From positions 62,001 through 126,000 of the forward strand of contig JAGQDJ010000608.1 in the NCBI GenBank assembly GCA_022885665.1: 64,000 nt of DNA, given 5' to 3'. Shown here in pieces: positions 1-14,007 of this stretch. The position numbers and the translations under genes are program-made. The stretch comes from Triops longicaudatus. Its lineage: Eukaryota; Arthropoda; Branchiopoda; Notostraca; Triopsidae. Below the pieces are notes generated by a model that saw only the letters and a program-made list of their open reading frames with translations, did not search any database and was not told the DNA's origin. Position 1 is the stretch's first letter. Each line of letters begins with the position of its first letter.

Positions 1-279
1 GCGATGAAGGTCTTTCGTTACGCTTTATGCAGTATGCAAATGAAGATTACAAAGACTTCACACTAAGCCTATCCATCTCCCGTTCTCTGAGGATGCCGCT
101 TTTCCCGTGTTCTGCGTCGCACCCTCTGTCGAATTGCACTTTCAAAGCTGACAGTCAAAGACTTGAAGCCAATGTAATTTACACGCTTGTAACGAACTTA
201 CATGCCTTTGTGTTCAACATTTGGCGACTATCATTGTGGCCATCATGTGATTTTAATGTTTTTTCTTTTCTTTGCGCAG

Positions 280-3200
280 GTCCGGCTGGGCCACCGGGGA
301 AACGAGGCAAACGAGGACAGAAAGGAGAAATTGGAGAACCTGGACCTGTTGTAAGTATATCATCTTTCAAAAAGACAATACTATACGAGTAGTTTAAAAG
401 TTAAAAGCTGCAAAGCCTCTTATGTGGGCACATGGAAAGCTAAACTATAGTCTGTACATAATTTTTCGAATGTTCAATATTTTACTTATAATTCAAGAGT
501 GAAGTTGTTGCTGACAAGAGTAGTTCAATATCGGAACATTTTCCTAATACAAGGTATTAAACGAAGTACTTTACTTATGCATGGTTAGTAATTAATGTCA
601 GTAATTCTGAAGAAAATTCTGAAATCCGATTACGAAAGTTCAAGTAAAAGCCATTTCAAACTACTGCAGAAATTCGAGGAACACGAGCAAGGGAGAATAA
701 GAGCGCCTGATGCGCCATCTGGGGGATTACCGTTATAAAGCGGTTATGGGTTCCTCGACTAATTTTTGCGAAAAAAAAATAAAATAAAATTTTCTTTACA
801 CTGGTGCTACTTGCCCCCCCCCCCCAAATAATAATAATAAATAAATAAATAATAATAGTTCCGGTATAGTTTTCTTCACGGTAAAAAAGGACCTGTTCCA
901 GAAATTACTGGACACACTACTTTCCGCCAAACTTGCTGGAAATACTTGGCATTTTGCTCGCATTTCTTATTAAATACATCCATGTCACATTTTTAATCGA
1001 CTAAATGGAAGAAAACGGAAAATTGCAATGATGATTTTCTCGTAACTGTTACATGCTTTCGTATGTAAAAAATAATAATAACTTTTAAATTAATAATAAT
1101 AAACTTTTTTCGATGTTCAAAACGGGTCATGGGAAATTATTTTTCGTACCTTTTCCTCTTGGTTTTCTTTTTCATATGAGCGAGCATAAAGTGAGTCAGA
1201 AGTCAGATTTCTTTGAAGTTGTAATTGAGAGGGCAGGAAGTTTGTATATGGTCCCTTGACTGTAACTGAGCAGCTCAGGTAATGGGCATGCAAAGAAGCC
1301 ATTAAAATTTACTGAAAACTCGGGTTGATTCGTAATGAAGTCACATCGAATACTATACTTACAGTAGTACATCAGATTGGAGGGGAGTTTTAGTCATGCA
1401 ACTGAAAATGTTTCTACAGCTGTATTATCCTTCCCCTTTTTTTCTCGTGGAAAAGACTTATTTTTGCACGTGTCAAAATGTAACAACAAAACTACATTAC
1501 ACAAATACTAACAACTGGAAAAAGCTTAAGTAAACTCCTCTTCACAACCGTTTGTCTTCTTTCTTAGGGTCCTATTGGTCCACCGGGGAAAAACGGCTTT
1601 CCTGTAAGTACAAATCCTTATTATGGCTATACTTTTAAACACGTGTTTTGCTTCACATTATTTAAGTTTATATTCACGGAGCGATATTCAGTGTTTACTA
1701 GTTCGTCTCATTACATCAATTAGGTGTGAATGGTGGTGTCGTCTAATCATATAACTTTGTACCGTACGGTACAAGCGAATTGACGTGAAGGAGTCAAGCA
1801 ATTTGACGTTCAGAGACTTTTTGAAACCATTTTTTAGCTGCTTTTCGCATATTTTGTCATTTACAGGGATTCAATGGCGTACGCGGCTTCCCTGGCTTTC
1901 CGGTCGGTTGGGTTCACATATTTTTAAGTTTAATTTTTTTCCTTTTCTAAACCCAGGACTTGTTTACTTTGGTATGGGGGGAGATTTGCCTTGTCGAGAA
2001 GAATTTTTTCACAGCTTATATTTCTGATTCATCTTCTTTTCCTTTTCTAAAGGTTTGCACTGACCACCTCGGGCCGCCTTCTTTGAACTGTTAACAATAG
2101 TAATTTTCCTTTTAGTGTAAAATCAACACATAACCCGCAAGGATGGATGCATCGCAGGAAATGAAGAAAAACGCAATGTTTCATGTTTTTCATCATTTGT
2201 TTGCGTAGGAGGACTCAAGACTAAATAATCTTTTTTTTTCTTGCTGTACCTGTCGTGGGCCGGGCTCTTTGTTTTAACACGCGGTTTGTGGGGCAAAAGG
2301 GCCATGATTGTTGTGATGTGTCTGCGTAAACGAGAGTGAATCATGGAACCGGAAATAACTAGCACGTACTAACCCCTTTGCAACAATCAGTAGAGGGAAC
2401 TCCCATGGGCGTAGTTTCGTAGTGAATGATTGGGATGCTAGATCAAAATCTATTTTTAAGTCAGAATCTTCGAGTGCCAACTTACTCAGCGAATCACCCT
2501 TCCTTTTATAGGGACCGATCGGCTTGGATGGACCTAAGGGCGAACCGGTATGTAATATAATCATACAAAAATAGTAACTTTAAGAACACAAATATATTAG
2601 TTAAATAATTATAAGAATCGGAAATAAAATAATAAAACTAACAGACCTAAAGCTAACCCCCACCCCCCCCAAAAAAAAGCAAAAAAATATATAAATAATA
2701 TTTTTTTCTAAAATTCAAGGCGAATAGTCAAAGCAGTATGCAAATATTTCTAGAAAACGCTAAGGATTTTTTTGTTGTTATAAAATTATTAGAATCTCCA
2801 ATAAACTGTGGCGTTATCAGTTGGCTGTAGTATTGCTGATGTTGTAACTAAAAGCTTTTGTTTATTCCGTTTAGAGATTGAACTGGTTTAAAAGTTTAAA
2901 AATAAAAGCGAAATATTAATCTGAAAGTTATTTAAGAGTTTTTCAACTAATAGTTTATAACAAAACATTAATAATTCCAGCAATGTAATTTATCGAATAT
3001 ATTGTTATTTAGGGTCGACCGGGTGAGAAAGGCGTGAAAGGCGACCCCGGAACAACGGGTTACGATTTGTTTACGACTACGAAGGTGACATTTTATACAC
3101 TTTTCATACATCAATTTTCACCCAACATGAGCGTCACCAAATTCCTTCATTTACCTTGATATTATTATATCTTCCCATCTCATCCCACCCCATTTGGCTT

Positions 3201-6200
3201 GGAACATACTGTGGTTCATATGATATCAGGGTGTGAAACGCTCAATCACAACTTTAAGAGGTGGATCACTGGGCTTCGCGGAAATTATTGCAGTAAAGGT
3301 GATCAAAGAATCCGTCTTGGTGTTGCCTGTTCCTATTTCTCAGTGGTTTGCCATCTAGGCTAATGTAGTAATTGTCGTAAGTTCTCAAATGGGTGATGGT
3401 CCTCCTTTTTAGCTCCTTTCAATCCCCCCAACTTCATCTTCGTTGTTATTCAATAGACATTAGAAGCGTCTATTAACGAACACGACTCTTTTGATCAGAC
3501 TGTCGTTTTATTCCCTTTTCGGTGTCTAATATTTTTGTTCTTTGAGTTGCAACTTGGTGCTTATTTTTTTTTTTTTCCTTTTCATTTTTTTCTCGGTTTT
3601 CGGGAAATGTAAATACAGGGCCTTCGCAACCTGGGCTTTAACATAGATCCCGAATCCATCTTAATGCTCAAAGTAAGTTTTTTTTCTGTTATAAGTCTTT
3701 CCTCTCTGCACTTAATCTCATTCTCGTTCCACTAAGTAGTCTCGCATGTCATCTACGCGTCACGCATGTGGCTTTTTACCTTGATTTTTTTCTTTTTAAC
3801 TAGAATTTCGTGAGACTGGAAAAATTCGTTGTTGAGTTTCAGCGTTATGAACACATGCGTTTCCGCAAGGAAGGTTAAAATTGTATTTGTCGTTATTTAG
3901 GGAGAACCCGGTGAGCCAGGACCGCCTGGGCCTCCAGGTTTACCAGGACCTGTCGGATTGCCAGGATTTGACGGAAGACCTGTAAATATACTTCCTGTTT
4001 TATAATTTACTACGCCTATTTTAACATTCTGCATGTTTACGCATTACTAGCTCCATGTTCAATCTTTGTTTTTTCCTTTTAGGGCCCGGCAGGAGAAGCT
4101 GGGGCAAAGGGTGACGCGGGATCCATAGGAGCACCAGGACCTCAAGGACCGCCCGGTGTTGGCCTTGTAGGTCCCGTCGGCCCTAAGGTAAGAGATACGC
4201 TAACCTTCTCGGATAGATGACGTCATTATCTAATAGAGATATAAATAAAGAAGTCACCGTGCGTTACCTTTGCTATAACACTAAAATTGTGAGAAACTAG
4301 AATATCTTCTTTGGCGTACTTGATCGATGTTTTCGTGGAAGTATTACCGGATTTTCTGCAAAATTGTTTGTGACTTTTGCAATTTGTTCTTTAGTATTTG
4401 TCGCCTTCCATTCAGTATGGAATGGACTGTCAGCTCCTAATCGCCATCCAGCGGCTAGAAGGTGTTGGCAGGATTATTGTGTCTTTCGTTTTATATGCTT
4501 GTCTGTGTGGACGTCACTATTCGTCCTACCAACAAATTCTATTCATGTGTTCTGCAGTCAATGAAAAGAAAAAGATAACTTGGGTTGGATGAAAACCTGT
4601 CCACACAGAAATTGCCCGCAAATTGCGGAGCTCTCGAGCTAAGCCGCTCTGTTAGACGTTCTGTACTTGACATGTGTATGATTTCTTAGGGCGACAGAGG
4701 CGAACCAGGCTACCCAGGAATTCCTGGTTTGGATGGACTGCCAGGCCCACTGGGTCCACCTGTGAGACAGTTTTCCCAAAACTTCACTAATATTTGCAGT
4801 AGCAGAACTAATTATTCCCTTGCTGGATCAGAACAACCTCCTAACCATTAAAAAAATTTTAAACAATTAACTGTTTAGCAGCAAGTTCTTCACCATTAAC
4901 CTACACAAGCTTCGCAAACGATTGGCTTGTAAATTTTCGATTTAAAATTTATTTTATTGTATCCACAGGGTGAAAAAGGAGAACGAGGCCTTACCACGTC
5001 TATTGACGGCAAAAACTTCCCCACAGGATTCATTGAAGGGCCTCCAGGACCTCCGGGCCCGCCAGGTACATTTTCAGGGTTTTACGAACATTTCTGTCCA
5101 TGCAAACGTATTTCTTTCATGGGAGTATTTCTTTCATAAATGCTTGTAACCGTTATAGTCACTGTTTCTGTACAAGATTGTGTTTGTGTTTTACTGTACC
5201 CTTAATCCTTGTTAAGGCTAACACGTTCACACTAAGTTGCTTTTTCCCATGCAAACCACAGTATAAGTTGTCAGGGGAAACGAAACTACACTGTATTAAA
5301 AAAAAATGATTATTACAAAGATTTCTTGTGCAGCAGTTCATTACTAACAGTGTCTCGTAGGAATAATTACATTTATCTAAATTTACTAAAATTGTAATTT
5401 TCTGTCAAGAAATTGTTAGTAATGAATTGCTGCATATTTTTTTAGAAATACCAAATATTTTAGAGTGAAATGAGGGCGCCTTCACATTTGCGTTTATAGA
5501 ATGTTGACAACTGTAAATGTTATTAGTATTGGCATAGTTGAGGTTTATTTTTGTAACAAATAAGTACAAAGAGGGTTATATTGATCGAGGAGAAATAACG
5601 GATACGTTAAAACTTATTTTGTAGGAACTCCGGGTGAGAAGGGTGAACTGGGATTGATGGGTCCTCCTGGCAAAGATGGGCTGAAGGGCGATAAAGGCGA
5701 GCAAGGGTTAAGAGGCAAACGTGGTAAACGGGTAAGCCAGCATTTTTTACAATTATCTGCGAAATTTTACTGGAGTGATGTGTTCCAACTTACTTAACCA
5801 TGACTGTGATGGCGGAATGTTAGTGTTTTTATTTGAAAGTGGGTGTACTAACTCGGAAACACGAAAATTTACAAGGTTAAGCTACCTTAGGACCGCTTTG
5901 CTCTCCTTGGTTTACATGCATACATAACTAACGGAAGAAAACCGAGATTTATTGCTTAAGTGGCAAACTTGGATTTAGGTCGCTGTTAGGTCGATCGGGA
6001 GGCATCTAACTATGTGACAAGGTCTTGGGTGTGTTTAATTGTGTGAAGTTATTGTTGTACATGTCGTTAAGTTTAATTTCAACGGGAATTTATTAACACT
6101 TTGGGCAAATCGTAGTTAGTTGTGGTGTTGTGTGTTGTTAACCGTGTCGAGAGCTGCCGCTGTTTTTCGTAACATGTAAGTAGAAGTTGCATGACGACCT

Positions 6201-9200
6201 ACATTGCACCTGCGGAATGACGGAACTCCTCCATTGCAAACTACGGAATGTGCACCTTTTTCATATTAAACATGTGGTTGCTTTTAATATAACATGGGGT
6301 AGACGAATAACCAGATATAGCAAAGCGCATTTTTTCGCAATACAGCTTGTCTGTGCTTTATTTATTTTGTAAGCGAAATTTCTGTGAGTGGCTTGTTGTC
6401 GTAAGGTCATAATTTCTTGCGTTGTTATGGCTTCGCTAACTGGAAAGAAAACAAACTGCTCTACAAAGCTGGTTAGGGCAGAACCACGTTATTATTGAAT
6501 TCTTGTTTATTTCTTTTTAGGGCAAGAAGGGTATTGCTGGGGAAGCAGCAGAACGCGGATTGCCCGGACTAACTGGACCTAAAGGCGAACAGGGCGAACG
6601 AGGTTTACGCGGAGAAAAGGGTGAAAAGGGAGACATGGGCTTACCAGGTATTGTGTGATGCAGAAAGTTTTAAAAGAAAAGGTATCACGAAAATCGAGTT
6701 GCTAGACTAATCCATAGCATTACTCTTTCCCGGCCTTTGCCTTTCTCGGTTGACACGTGCTTGTGTCAGCGTACGCTCTTTTTAAGTTTCTTAAAACCGT
6801 CAGATGTTTACCTTATTGATTCAAACTCATTACATAAATTTTAGCTCATATGCTACGCGAGCCTAGTATGAAACGAGTGTTGTAAAGAAATATTGCTTTA
6901 ATTATTACTGTTATTTCGAACAAGAACATATCGGAACTTTTGAGTAGTTGTGCTAGCGATGGCTAGATGGCAGTAACTATAGACATACGACGTTTTATTT
7001 CGTAGCTTTTTCGAACATTCGGAAAGTTACCGCCGATACCTGATTAATAAACAAGAGTTGTTATATACCTATGCGTATAAAATAAAGTGGAATTAGGCAT
7101 TAAATACAAGATTACGGAAGACGTTTGATGTTGTACTTAACTCGTTTTTTCTAAATAGGAATTCAAGGCGAAGTTGGTCCCAGGGGACCTCCTGGAGCAG
7201 ACGGAAAAGATGGCGAAGTGGGCCCTCAAGGTCCTCCGGGTTTACCAGTATGTTTCAAATTGTACCTTTTCTAACGTAGCCTTCAACTTTGACAAAATTT
7301 GAAAAATGATTATCGTGATCTTCCCATAAAGCTGAAATATTGGAAAGATATCCCGTAATTTTCCTCCTTTGAAAAGTAAAAGAGAAACGGAATGAAGAAG
7401 TCTAACGGTACGGCAGTGAACGAAGATTTTTCGTTACTGTACTAAGAGAGCCTCGTCTGTTGGTAACCGACGAGTAAAAGCCTTTCAATTTTCAACTTTT
7501 TGCTGACACGTCGTTGGTTTATCCTAAAATTATGGCTTTAACAAACCCAATATTATAATTTTATGTGATTTATTGATGCAGCAGATACATACTGTGCATG
7601 CAATTTTGCTTCTTTTGTTTCAGTCTTGTTTATGAATATTTAATGATTCTCTCTTTTTTTTTAGGGCCAACCTGGTCCCAAAGGAGACCGAGGAGAATAT
7701 GGCGATATCGGCCCACCTGGTTTAATGGGTCCTCCAGGTCTTCCCGGTCCACCTGTAAGCATTTTTTTCCTCGTTCATTTTGGCCAATTATTTACCCTTA
7801 TTATTATTTTTAATCTGTTTTAGGGTTATCCTGGTTTACGAGGTGAAAAGGGCGAGAAAGGGGACTCGGTAAATATTTTTTTTTTTTCATCTGGTTGGCC
7901 ATCTGTTAAAAATGTTTTGTATTTACTGAATTTCGTACACGAATTTTGGAAGTGATTTAGATAAGTAATGATCGTTATATGGAGGGAACGATCCTAGTGA
8001 GCCAACAACACATCCGATTTTAGAAAACAGTGCGAGTTATGTAAAGTTGCTCAACTAACATTACTACAATTAGTTCATATGTTACTTCTTAAACATACAT
8101 AAATTCTGCTTTCTTTTCAATTTTGAGAACGAGTAATTTAAATCTTCTTCATAGTTCGTTGACTCGTAAAAAGCCCAAGTAGTTCAATCCAACTAACAAT
8201 TGTTCTTTTCAGTCGACTGGAGGAAGGCAGGGTATATTCAAAAGAGTAAGTTCGCTGGAGATATTTAAAGTGTTTTTTTTTTTCTTGCTTCCGAGTTTCA
8301 ACTCTCTTTCTTCAGTAGTAGCAGAGCGTGGCCTCAGTTGACAATGGTACAAGCGACTTCATTATGTGATACAATAAACATGTCGCTTTTGCCATATGTG
8401 ACCATGTTCTTATATCTATGCATGCTAAATTAAACTGTTTTTCTCTCTCTTTCTCGCATTGTTTGGCTGTATTTCTCCTCCCGCGCTATCGGCCGTGCAG
8501 AAATATAAAAAACTAAGGAGACGTCAGGTAGGCATTTTGTCCATTGGACTCAATATAGCCCATACAGTCATTTCATTTTGACTATTCACAATATTATATG
8601 AAATCAACTCATCAATTAATTTTCAAGCATTGTTTTAAAAAATATTTCTTCCATAAGTTCTCACGAACATATAGAGTCTTATGACTCAACGTTGTGTCAG
8701 AACTTTTAACACGAGCTAATACCAAGCTAGATAACGTTGAACTTATGTGCACCCCTTTTTTCACATGCATGCATAGATATTGTTTGGCTTTCTAGCTCTT
8801 CTTTCTGCTTCAAACACTTTGTGAATAGTTAACGACCTTTGATTAATGGGAATTTTGTTGTTTTAACTTTGGCAGGGTGACGGAACGGGCGATGGCGGCG
8901 TTACCGAAGTTGTAAGCAATAGATAATTTCCCTTTATTTTTCGAAACGTAATTATCATATTGAATAGGTAATGGGAGTTCCCGGCCCTCCAGGTCCTCCT
9001 GGCCCTATGGGTTTGCAAGGCCCTCCGGGTATAAAAGGCGAACGGGGAAATGACGGAGCTAAAGGCGAACCGGTAATTACATTTTGCGCCAAATGACGAC
9101 CTATTAAGTCACGAGAAATAATTTCCGTCTTCTAAATGTAAAATTTGCTGGATTTTAGGGTGAACGAGGCGAGAAGGGAGAGGCAGGACCAATAGGACTT

Positions 9201-11321
9201 CCGGTAAAACTCATTGACGGCACTATGCATAACAAATTAATGCGCTAACTGGGTGTTATTATGTTTACACAGGGACCCATGGGCTTAAAAGGCGAAACGG
9301 GACGAGCGGGTGAGCCAGGCAAAGTGGGGCCTACGGTAAGACTCGGGGAAATATCCGTGATGACACCCTAACACAAAGTACAGTACTAGGCATATGAGTA
9401 GATCTAACACAATGGTTTTGCAATAAAACACAATATCCGCCATCACAGTTTCGAGCATTTTGGGGTTCGTGATGTAGTTTAGTGGATCATTTGATTGAAC
9501 AGTTACGATTGTGGTTACTAAATTCTTTTGTTCGTTTCTACCCCTGCGCAACGCATTTAGGGTCCACCAGGCTTAGACGGCATGAAGGTAAGCGCTCAAA
9601 GTCTTATTCGTAGGTTTTTCTTTGGTATTAGCGATTTGTTGCCATTGCTGCAAGTAGAACTCGTAACATTATCGGCAGTGAAGTTCTTAAAAATTTGACA
9701 GGCAGATGTGAGAGTTAACCAAATTGATGTTTCAGAAGATGTAACTAACCGTAAATGTTCACAGAACGACAAAGATTACAGCGTTGAAAGAGTTCTGTTA
9801 GAGATTTTATTTTACCTTAAAAAATCAATTCATGTAGCGAAGAATCGGGGGAAATCCAAACTTGTCAACAAGAACTCAGTAATAAAAGCTGTCCCAGTAG
9901 AAAGAAACGTTTTCTGTGGAATGTGTCGAATGAAAGCTTTCATGTGCTGTAAGGTGTCGTACCTACAAATCAAGATATATAATGCTTTCTTTCTCTCTTG
10001 AAAATCCAACTTCGCGATTATAAGTGTAATCTGCGCAACTATTTAAATTGACAGTGAGATGTGTTAACCCAACGGAGAGAAACGTAATGGAAACTTAACG
10101 ATGTGACGTGCATTTATCAAAGATAGTGAATTTCACCCTGATGAAATGGCCGAAGGTAACGTAGAAAAGGACGACGTAAGGTAGCTTGTGCCACTATTAC
10201 ATTTTACACAAAGTGTCGTGCTCAGCAGAAAGGGCGTAGTAGTAATATTCGAAATTGCCGTAAGGCTGCCGATAATCTGAGTTCTGCGTTACATACGTAC
10301 TTCGATTTTTATCCAGATTGCTGTCCCTAACGCACATTCTTTTTTAATGTCCAGGGAGCCAGAGGAGACACAGGCAGAAAAGGCGAGCGAGGGGAACCAG
10401 GTTTACCGGTAATAACCTCCGTTTTATTACTTAGAAACACGCTAATTTAGTTTTAACACGAAACATTATAACCGTAAATAACCATACTTGTATGTGTGTG
10501 TATACAATAGGGTACTGACGGCATACCGGGCATTAAGGTACTAACCAATTTCTTTAACATTAGCGGCATGGAAATACTTAAATATTATGTTTGATACATT
10601 TCTCCCACCAAGCTATCTTTTCGCTTTGTTCGACTTTAAGCACGAAAGACAAGCTATAACAAGAATGTAAAAAATAATGCCTTAGTAATATGCACTATTA
10701 CTGCAACAATGTACTCGTGTGATGATCATATCCATCCAACCAGTTCTTTTTTGCCTGTTTTGCTTCTCGTATTGAAGATTGATAGCGTGAACCGTGTTCT
10801 GTATTGTTGTTGTGTACGTTTTCTTACGGCATGTATAAAATGAATTCTTCTAAGTGTATACTTTGAATGTTATTGTGAACAAAATACTAATGATTTTATT
10901 CACATATATAGGGCGAAAAGGGCGAAAAAGGCAGTAAAGGAGACATGGTACGTCAATTCTGTTATTTTCCTTGAAACTGTGTTTCATCTTGGTTACTTGT
11001 AGGGTCCATTGGGCAAAAAGGGCAAGAAGGGTGACCGAGGACCGAAAGGTGACACAGGTGCTCCAGGTTTAGATGCACCGTGTCCACTTGGTGGAGATGG
11101 ATTGCCTTTACCAGGCTGTGGGTGGAGACCTCCTCAACCGGTTCGCGAATTTTAAACCATTACAAAATATTGTACACTATTTCATAATATAATGTCGTTC
11201 TTAGGCGTTTGGGCCGACGATCACTGTGTCGTCTACGAGCCGTCCGGCTTCGGCCAGTAGTTCAACAGATCCCGGTAATCACGCCGACTATGAAGAAGAT
11301 GATTACGACGAAGAAAGTTAA
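280..11321 (+). CDS. Transmembrane-type (MACIT-like) collagen alpha chain, 3' part of gene
   Basis: 28 exons run in frame (about 630 codons); the gene begins before the window. Exons: 280-350, 1568-1603, 1867-1902, 2512-2547, 3013-3084, 3230-3298, 3619-3672, 3901-3981, 4083-4187, 4690-4761, 4969-5065, 5625-5731, 6521-6647, 7159-7247, 7665-7754, 7824-7868, 8213-8245, 8501-8527, 8876-8911, 8968-9072, 9159-9203, 9273-9335, 9561-9587, 10355-10408, 10511-10537, 10912-10947, 11003-11140, 11205-11321. Most encode Gly-X-Y triplets in multiples of 9 nt, each starting with Gly. Two non-collagenous breaks occur: 3061-3672 (three exons, including GFAEIIAVK) and 8213-8967 (two micro-exons ending in LRRRQ). 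The C-terminus has PCPLGGDGLPLPGCGWRPP, a two-Cys cap that I recall from arthropod type XIII/XXV-like membrane collagens, then an acidic tail (YEEDDYDEES). No fibrillar COLFI or type IV NC1 domain is present, so it is not a fibrillar or basement-membrane chain. The membrane anchor would lie upstream, unseen. The subtype is inference. Confidence 0.88.
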
Positions 11322-11634
11322 AACACCAAGTCATCCCAGACAAAACAAGAGCAGAAGCAAGAAAAAAAAAAGAAGATACCCCAGTGCAAACTAAGAAATG
11401 GGATGGAATTATGTACACTTGTAATTTAATAGTTTGTAGGTGAACGTTTACAATAACCGTTGACGATCGTGGAACTATAATTGAACTGCACGCGAAAAAG
11501 CAAACCAAAACAGAAACAACGGACACGCTATTCGAAACGTTTTTCATTGCCTGAATGAGTGCGAGCGAGCGAGAGATGTAATGACAACACACCGAGACAT
11601 AAAAGCAGATGAGCTGACATTTTCATTGAGCATG

Positions 11635-11640
11635 AATAAA
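11635..11640 (+). promoter_or_regulatory. Polyadenylation signal AATAAA of the collagen gene
   Basis: A canonical AATAAA lies 314 bp past the collagen stop codon on the same strand, with no other gene between. It is a plausible end of the 3' UTR. The hexamer is common by chance in AT-rich DNA, so this rests on position only. Confidence 0.4.
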
Positions 11641-13394
11641 GTTGCTACAAAGTTTTCCTTATTAACGCTGTACGTTGTATCCGCCATATTTTCGTAAAAA
11701 AATAAGGGTTTATTTACTGTTTTCACCCTTAACTCACATTTGGAATGCGTTTTAGAGCCGATTTCTTTGTCAGAACGTAATTTACTCATCTGAGCGAAAG
11801 ATTTCCCCCTTCTTCCCATGATTGTTACTTTATCCTTTCTAGAGATTGCTTGTGTGAAAGGAATCTGCGAATATTTGCGCAAGACCTATTACAAATACTC
11901 AGACAGAACTCCGTGGCTATTTACAAAAAAAAATTGCGTGACACAAAAATGCCCATAAACAAATTTCCTCCCCCATATTTACAAAGCCGGTCTGATGCGA
12001 ATACAGTGTCCTGTGCACAACTTGTTTAGTGAAATTCCTTCTTCAGCGACAGTAAGAAGAAACTTATATCGAGCAAAAACTCAAGGTAACTACGTCACAG
12101 TAACGCCATTTACGTTGCTTAATAAAATTGCCTTCGTCGCAGAATAATGAGATCTATTCATGAACATCAGAGCTCGCAGCAGCAGTGAAGGGAATTCCGA
12201 CTATTAAATTTCTTTACTCAGAAGCCTTGGGGTTATCCAAATATTGCCTGAAGCTCGTTTTCCTAACACCATACGCAATTGCGAATTGCGCCGTTTTAAG
12301 CATCACATAGGGTGGAAGGACCCAAGGTACACTCCCTGTACTAATTTCACTTCGGTTGCGTGATTGCAAAGGTTCCGAAGAATGTTAACTACGTAGATTC
12401 TGCGATTTCAACTTTTTATTATAATGGATTTCTATGAAGTGACGTAATGTGTTCGGAATAACGCCTCTTTTCTTAACTCACTTTTCTCGATGACTTTTTT
12501 TCCAAGATCTACTCAGGGAGATATTAAGAGGCTTATCAGTAATTTTTACTTTAAAGTAGACGGAAAGGGAGAAATCTCTAATGTGATAAAACGACACAAC
12601 CAAAATCCCTGATTACTGTCGAATTTCATACATAACTCAAGCCGTCTTGTCTATTACATCCGACAGTTCGTTATAACGAAATACTCCTGTGTTCGGATCT
12701 CATTTTATCAGACACTTACTTTGTATATTCAGATAATATGGGATTATTTGACTTCTACAGAAATAGCTTTCTTTAAATTCATCCTATTTTTTAGTGAAGT
12801 TCCACTAAAGTTTAGTTTAGAATACGTTTAAAAACACCTGTTTTAGCAAGACCCCGCATTACAAAGGGTCGAATACTCTCACAGACTTCGTGTCAAGAAG
12901 TTAACAGCGAAACAAATCCTAGCACAATAAAACAATATTTGAATGTCTTTTTTTCGTTTTTAACGGAATATTTAAGCCTTATATTTTGTTTAAAAAAGGA
13001 ATAGACGGTGCCAGAGACGAACTATGTGTGGTTTTGTTTTAAGCTAAGAATTGTCACAAGCTCGTAAATGAATTTTGTGTACGTACTTAGAGAACTGCCT
13101 GCGTCAATCTGTGTTTAAGCATGCGATCCCTAAAAGTGCGAATGGCTGACAAATTTAGCGGCCGTTTTTCAAATCTCGCGCGCTTTCATCCTACGTTCAG
13201 TGCATCATCATAACTTCCCAATTTGCCCTTTTTCCTTGACAGAGGAGGGTTAAGGGAGTTCTAATCGATGGAATGCGCAACCCTTGCCAAATAAGTTATC
13301 CATCTTCCCTGCACGATATTCATCCATTCGCTTTTGTGCAGCATTATTGGACTAGCTTACTAGCGTTTGGCTTTGCCAAGGCGATTTACCACCC

Positions 13395-13490
13395 TAAAAG
13401 GATCGAACCCGCGGACTTGGTAGGTTATGCTTTAGCCTGACTTACATGTAAATGTATGGTAGCTGCTAACCAACAACGAGGCCAGCAAAG
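13395..13490 (-). repeat. tRNA-like (SINE-type) element
   Basis: On the minus strand a perfect B-box (GGTTCGATCC) is at about 13400-13410 and an A-box-like block (ending TTGGTTAG) at about 13468-13484. The spacing of about 74 bp is longer than in a normal tRNA and I cannot fold a cloverleaf. It is best read as a decayed tRNA gene or the head of a tRNA-derived SINE. Confidence 0.35.
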
Positions 13491-14007
13491 CCGGTTTGGT
13501 TAAACTCCCCCGATTGGGAGGAACAGGGGGAAAAGACCTTGCTTGCTTGACGCTGGCCGAGGATGTCCAAGTTTCTCCCCAGTCCTACAGTCTTCTTCTT
13601 GGAGGCCGCGGCGAAGCAAGTCTCGGCCTGGGCTAGAAACCCCTACGGATGAGTGCACAATAGTACGGAGTGTTCCGAAGGGTCGAAAAGGGGATTGTGC
13701 AAGCCATAGTTTACACTGTGAAGGATTGTGTCATGGGTTAATTTTTGTATTTGTTTTGTTTGTTTAATTGAAGCGTCTTGTTGCCGTCCATTACTTTGTT
13801 GATCCAACCTGTCAATCAGAGAAGTGTTGACGCGCAGCACCGCGACACTGGTCAAACTCCTGAACAATCAGATTTGCTGTCCAAGAATCTTAATGAGCTC
13901 ACATGTGCACTCCATGAGGCAACCGTACTTGCCAGCTTATTCGCGATCGAACGTAACAGACTTGAGCGCCTTTTCTTGTTATTACTAAGTTATTACGTGG
14001 CTTCACC

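Larger units (their letters stand above)
11322..14007. other. Collagen 3' UTR and intergenic DNA
   Basis: No exon with a convincing protein was found on either strand between the collagen stop and the tolloid start. Apart from the probable collagen 3' UTR and a tRNA-like repeat near 13.4 kb, nothing is recognised. The tolloid 5' UTR and promoter must lie in the last part or in unrecognised upstream exons. Confidence 0.5.

Noticed and set aside
280..11321. Fibrillar or type IV collagen identity
   Set aside because: No COLFI or NC1 C-terminal domain follows the last triplets; the end is a short Cys-containing cap with an acidic tail.
11209..11394. Second frame over the last collagen exon (Lys/Arg-rich)
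   Set aside because: The frame that continues from the previous exon ends at 11321; the alternative is not in phase.
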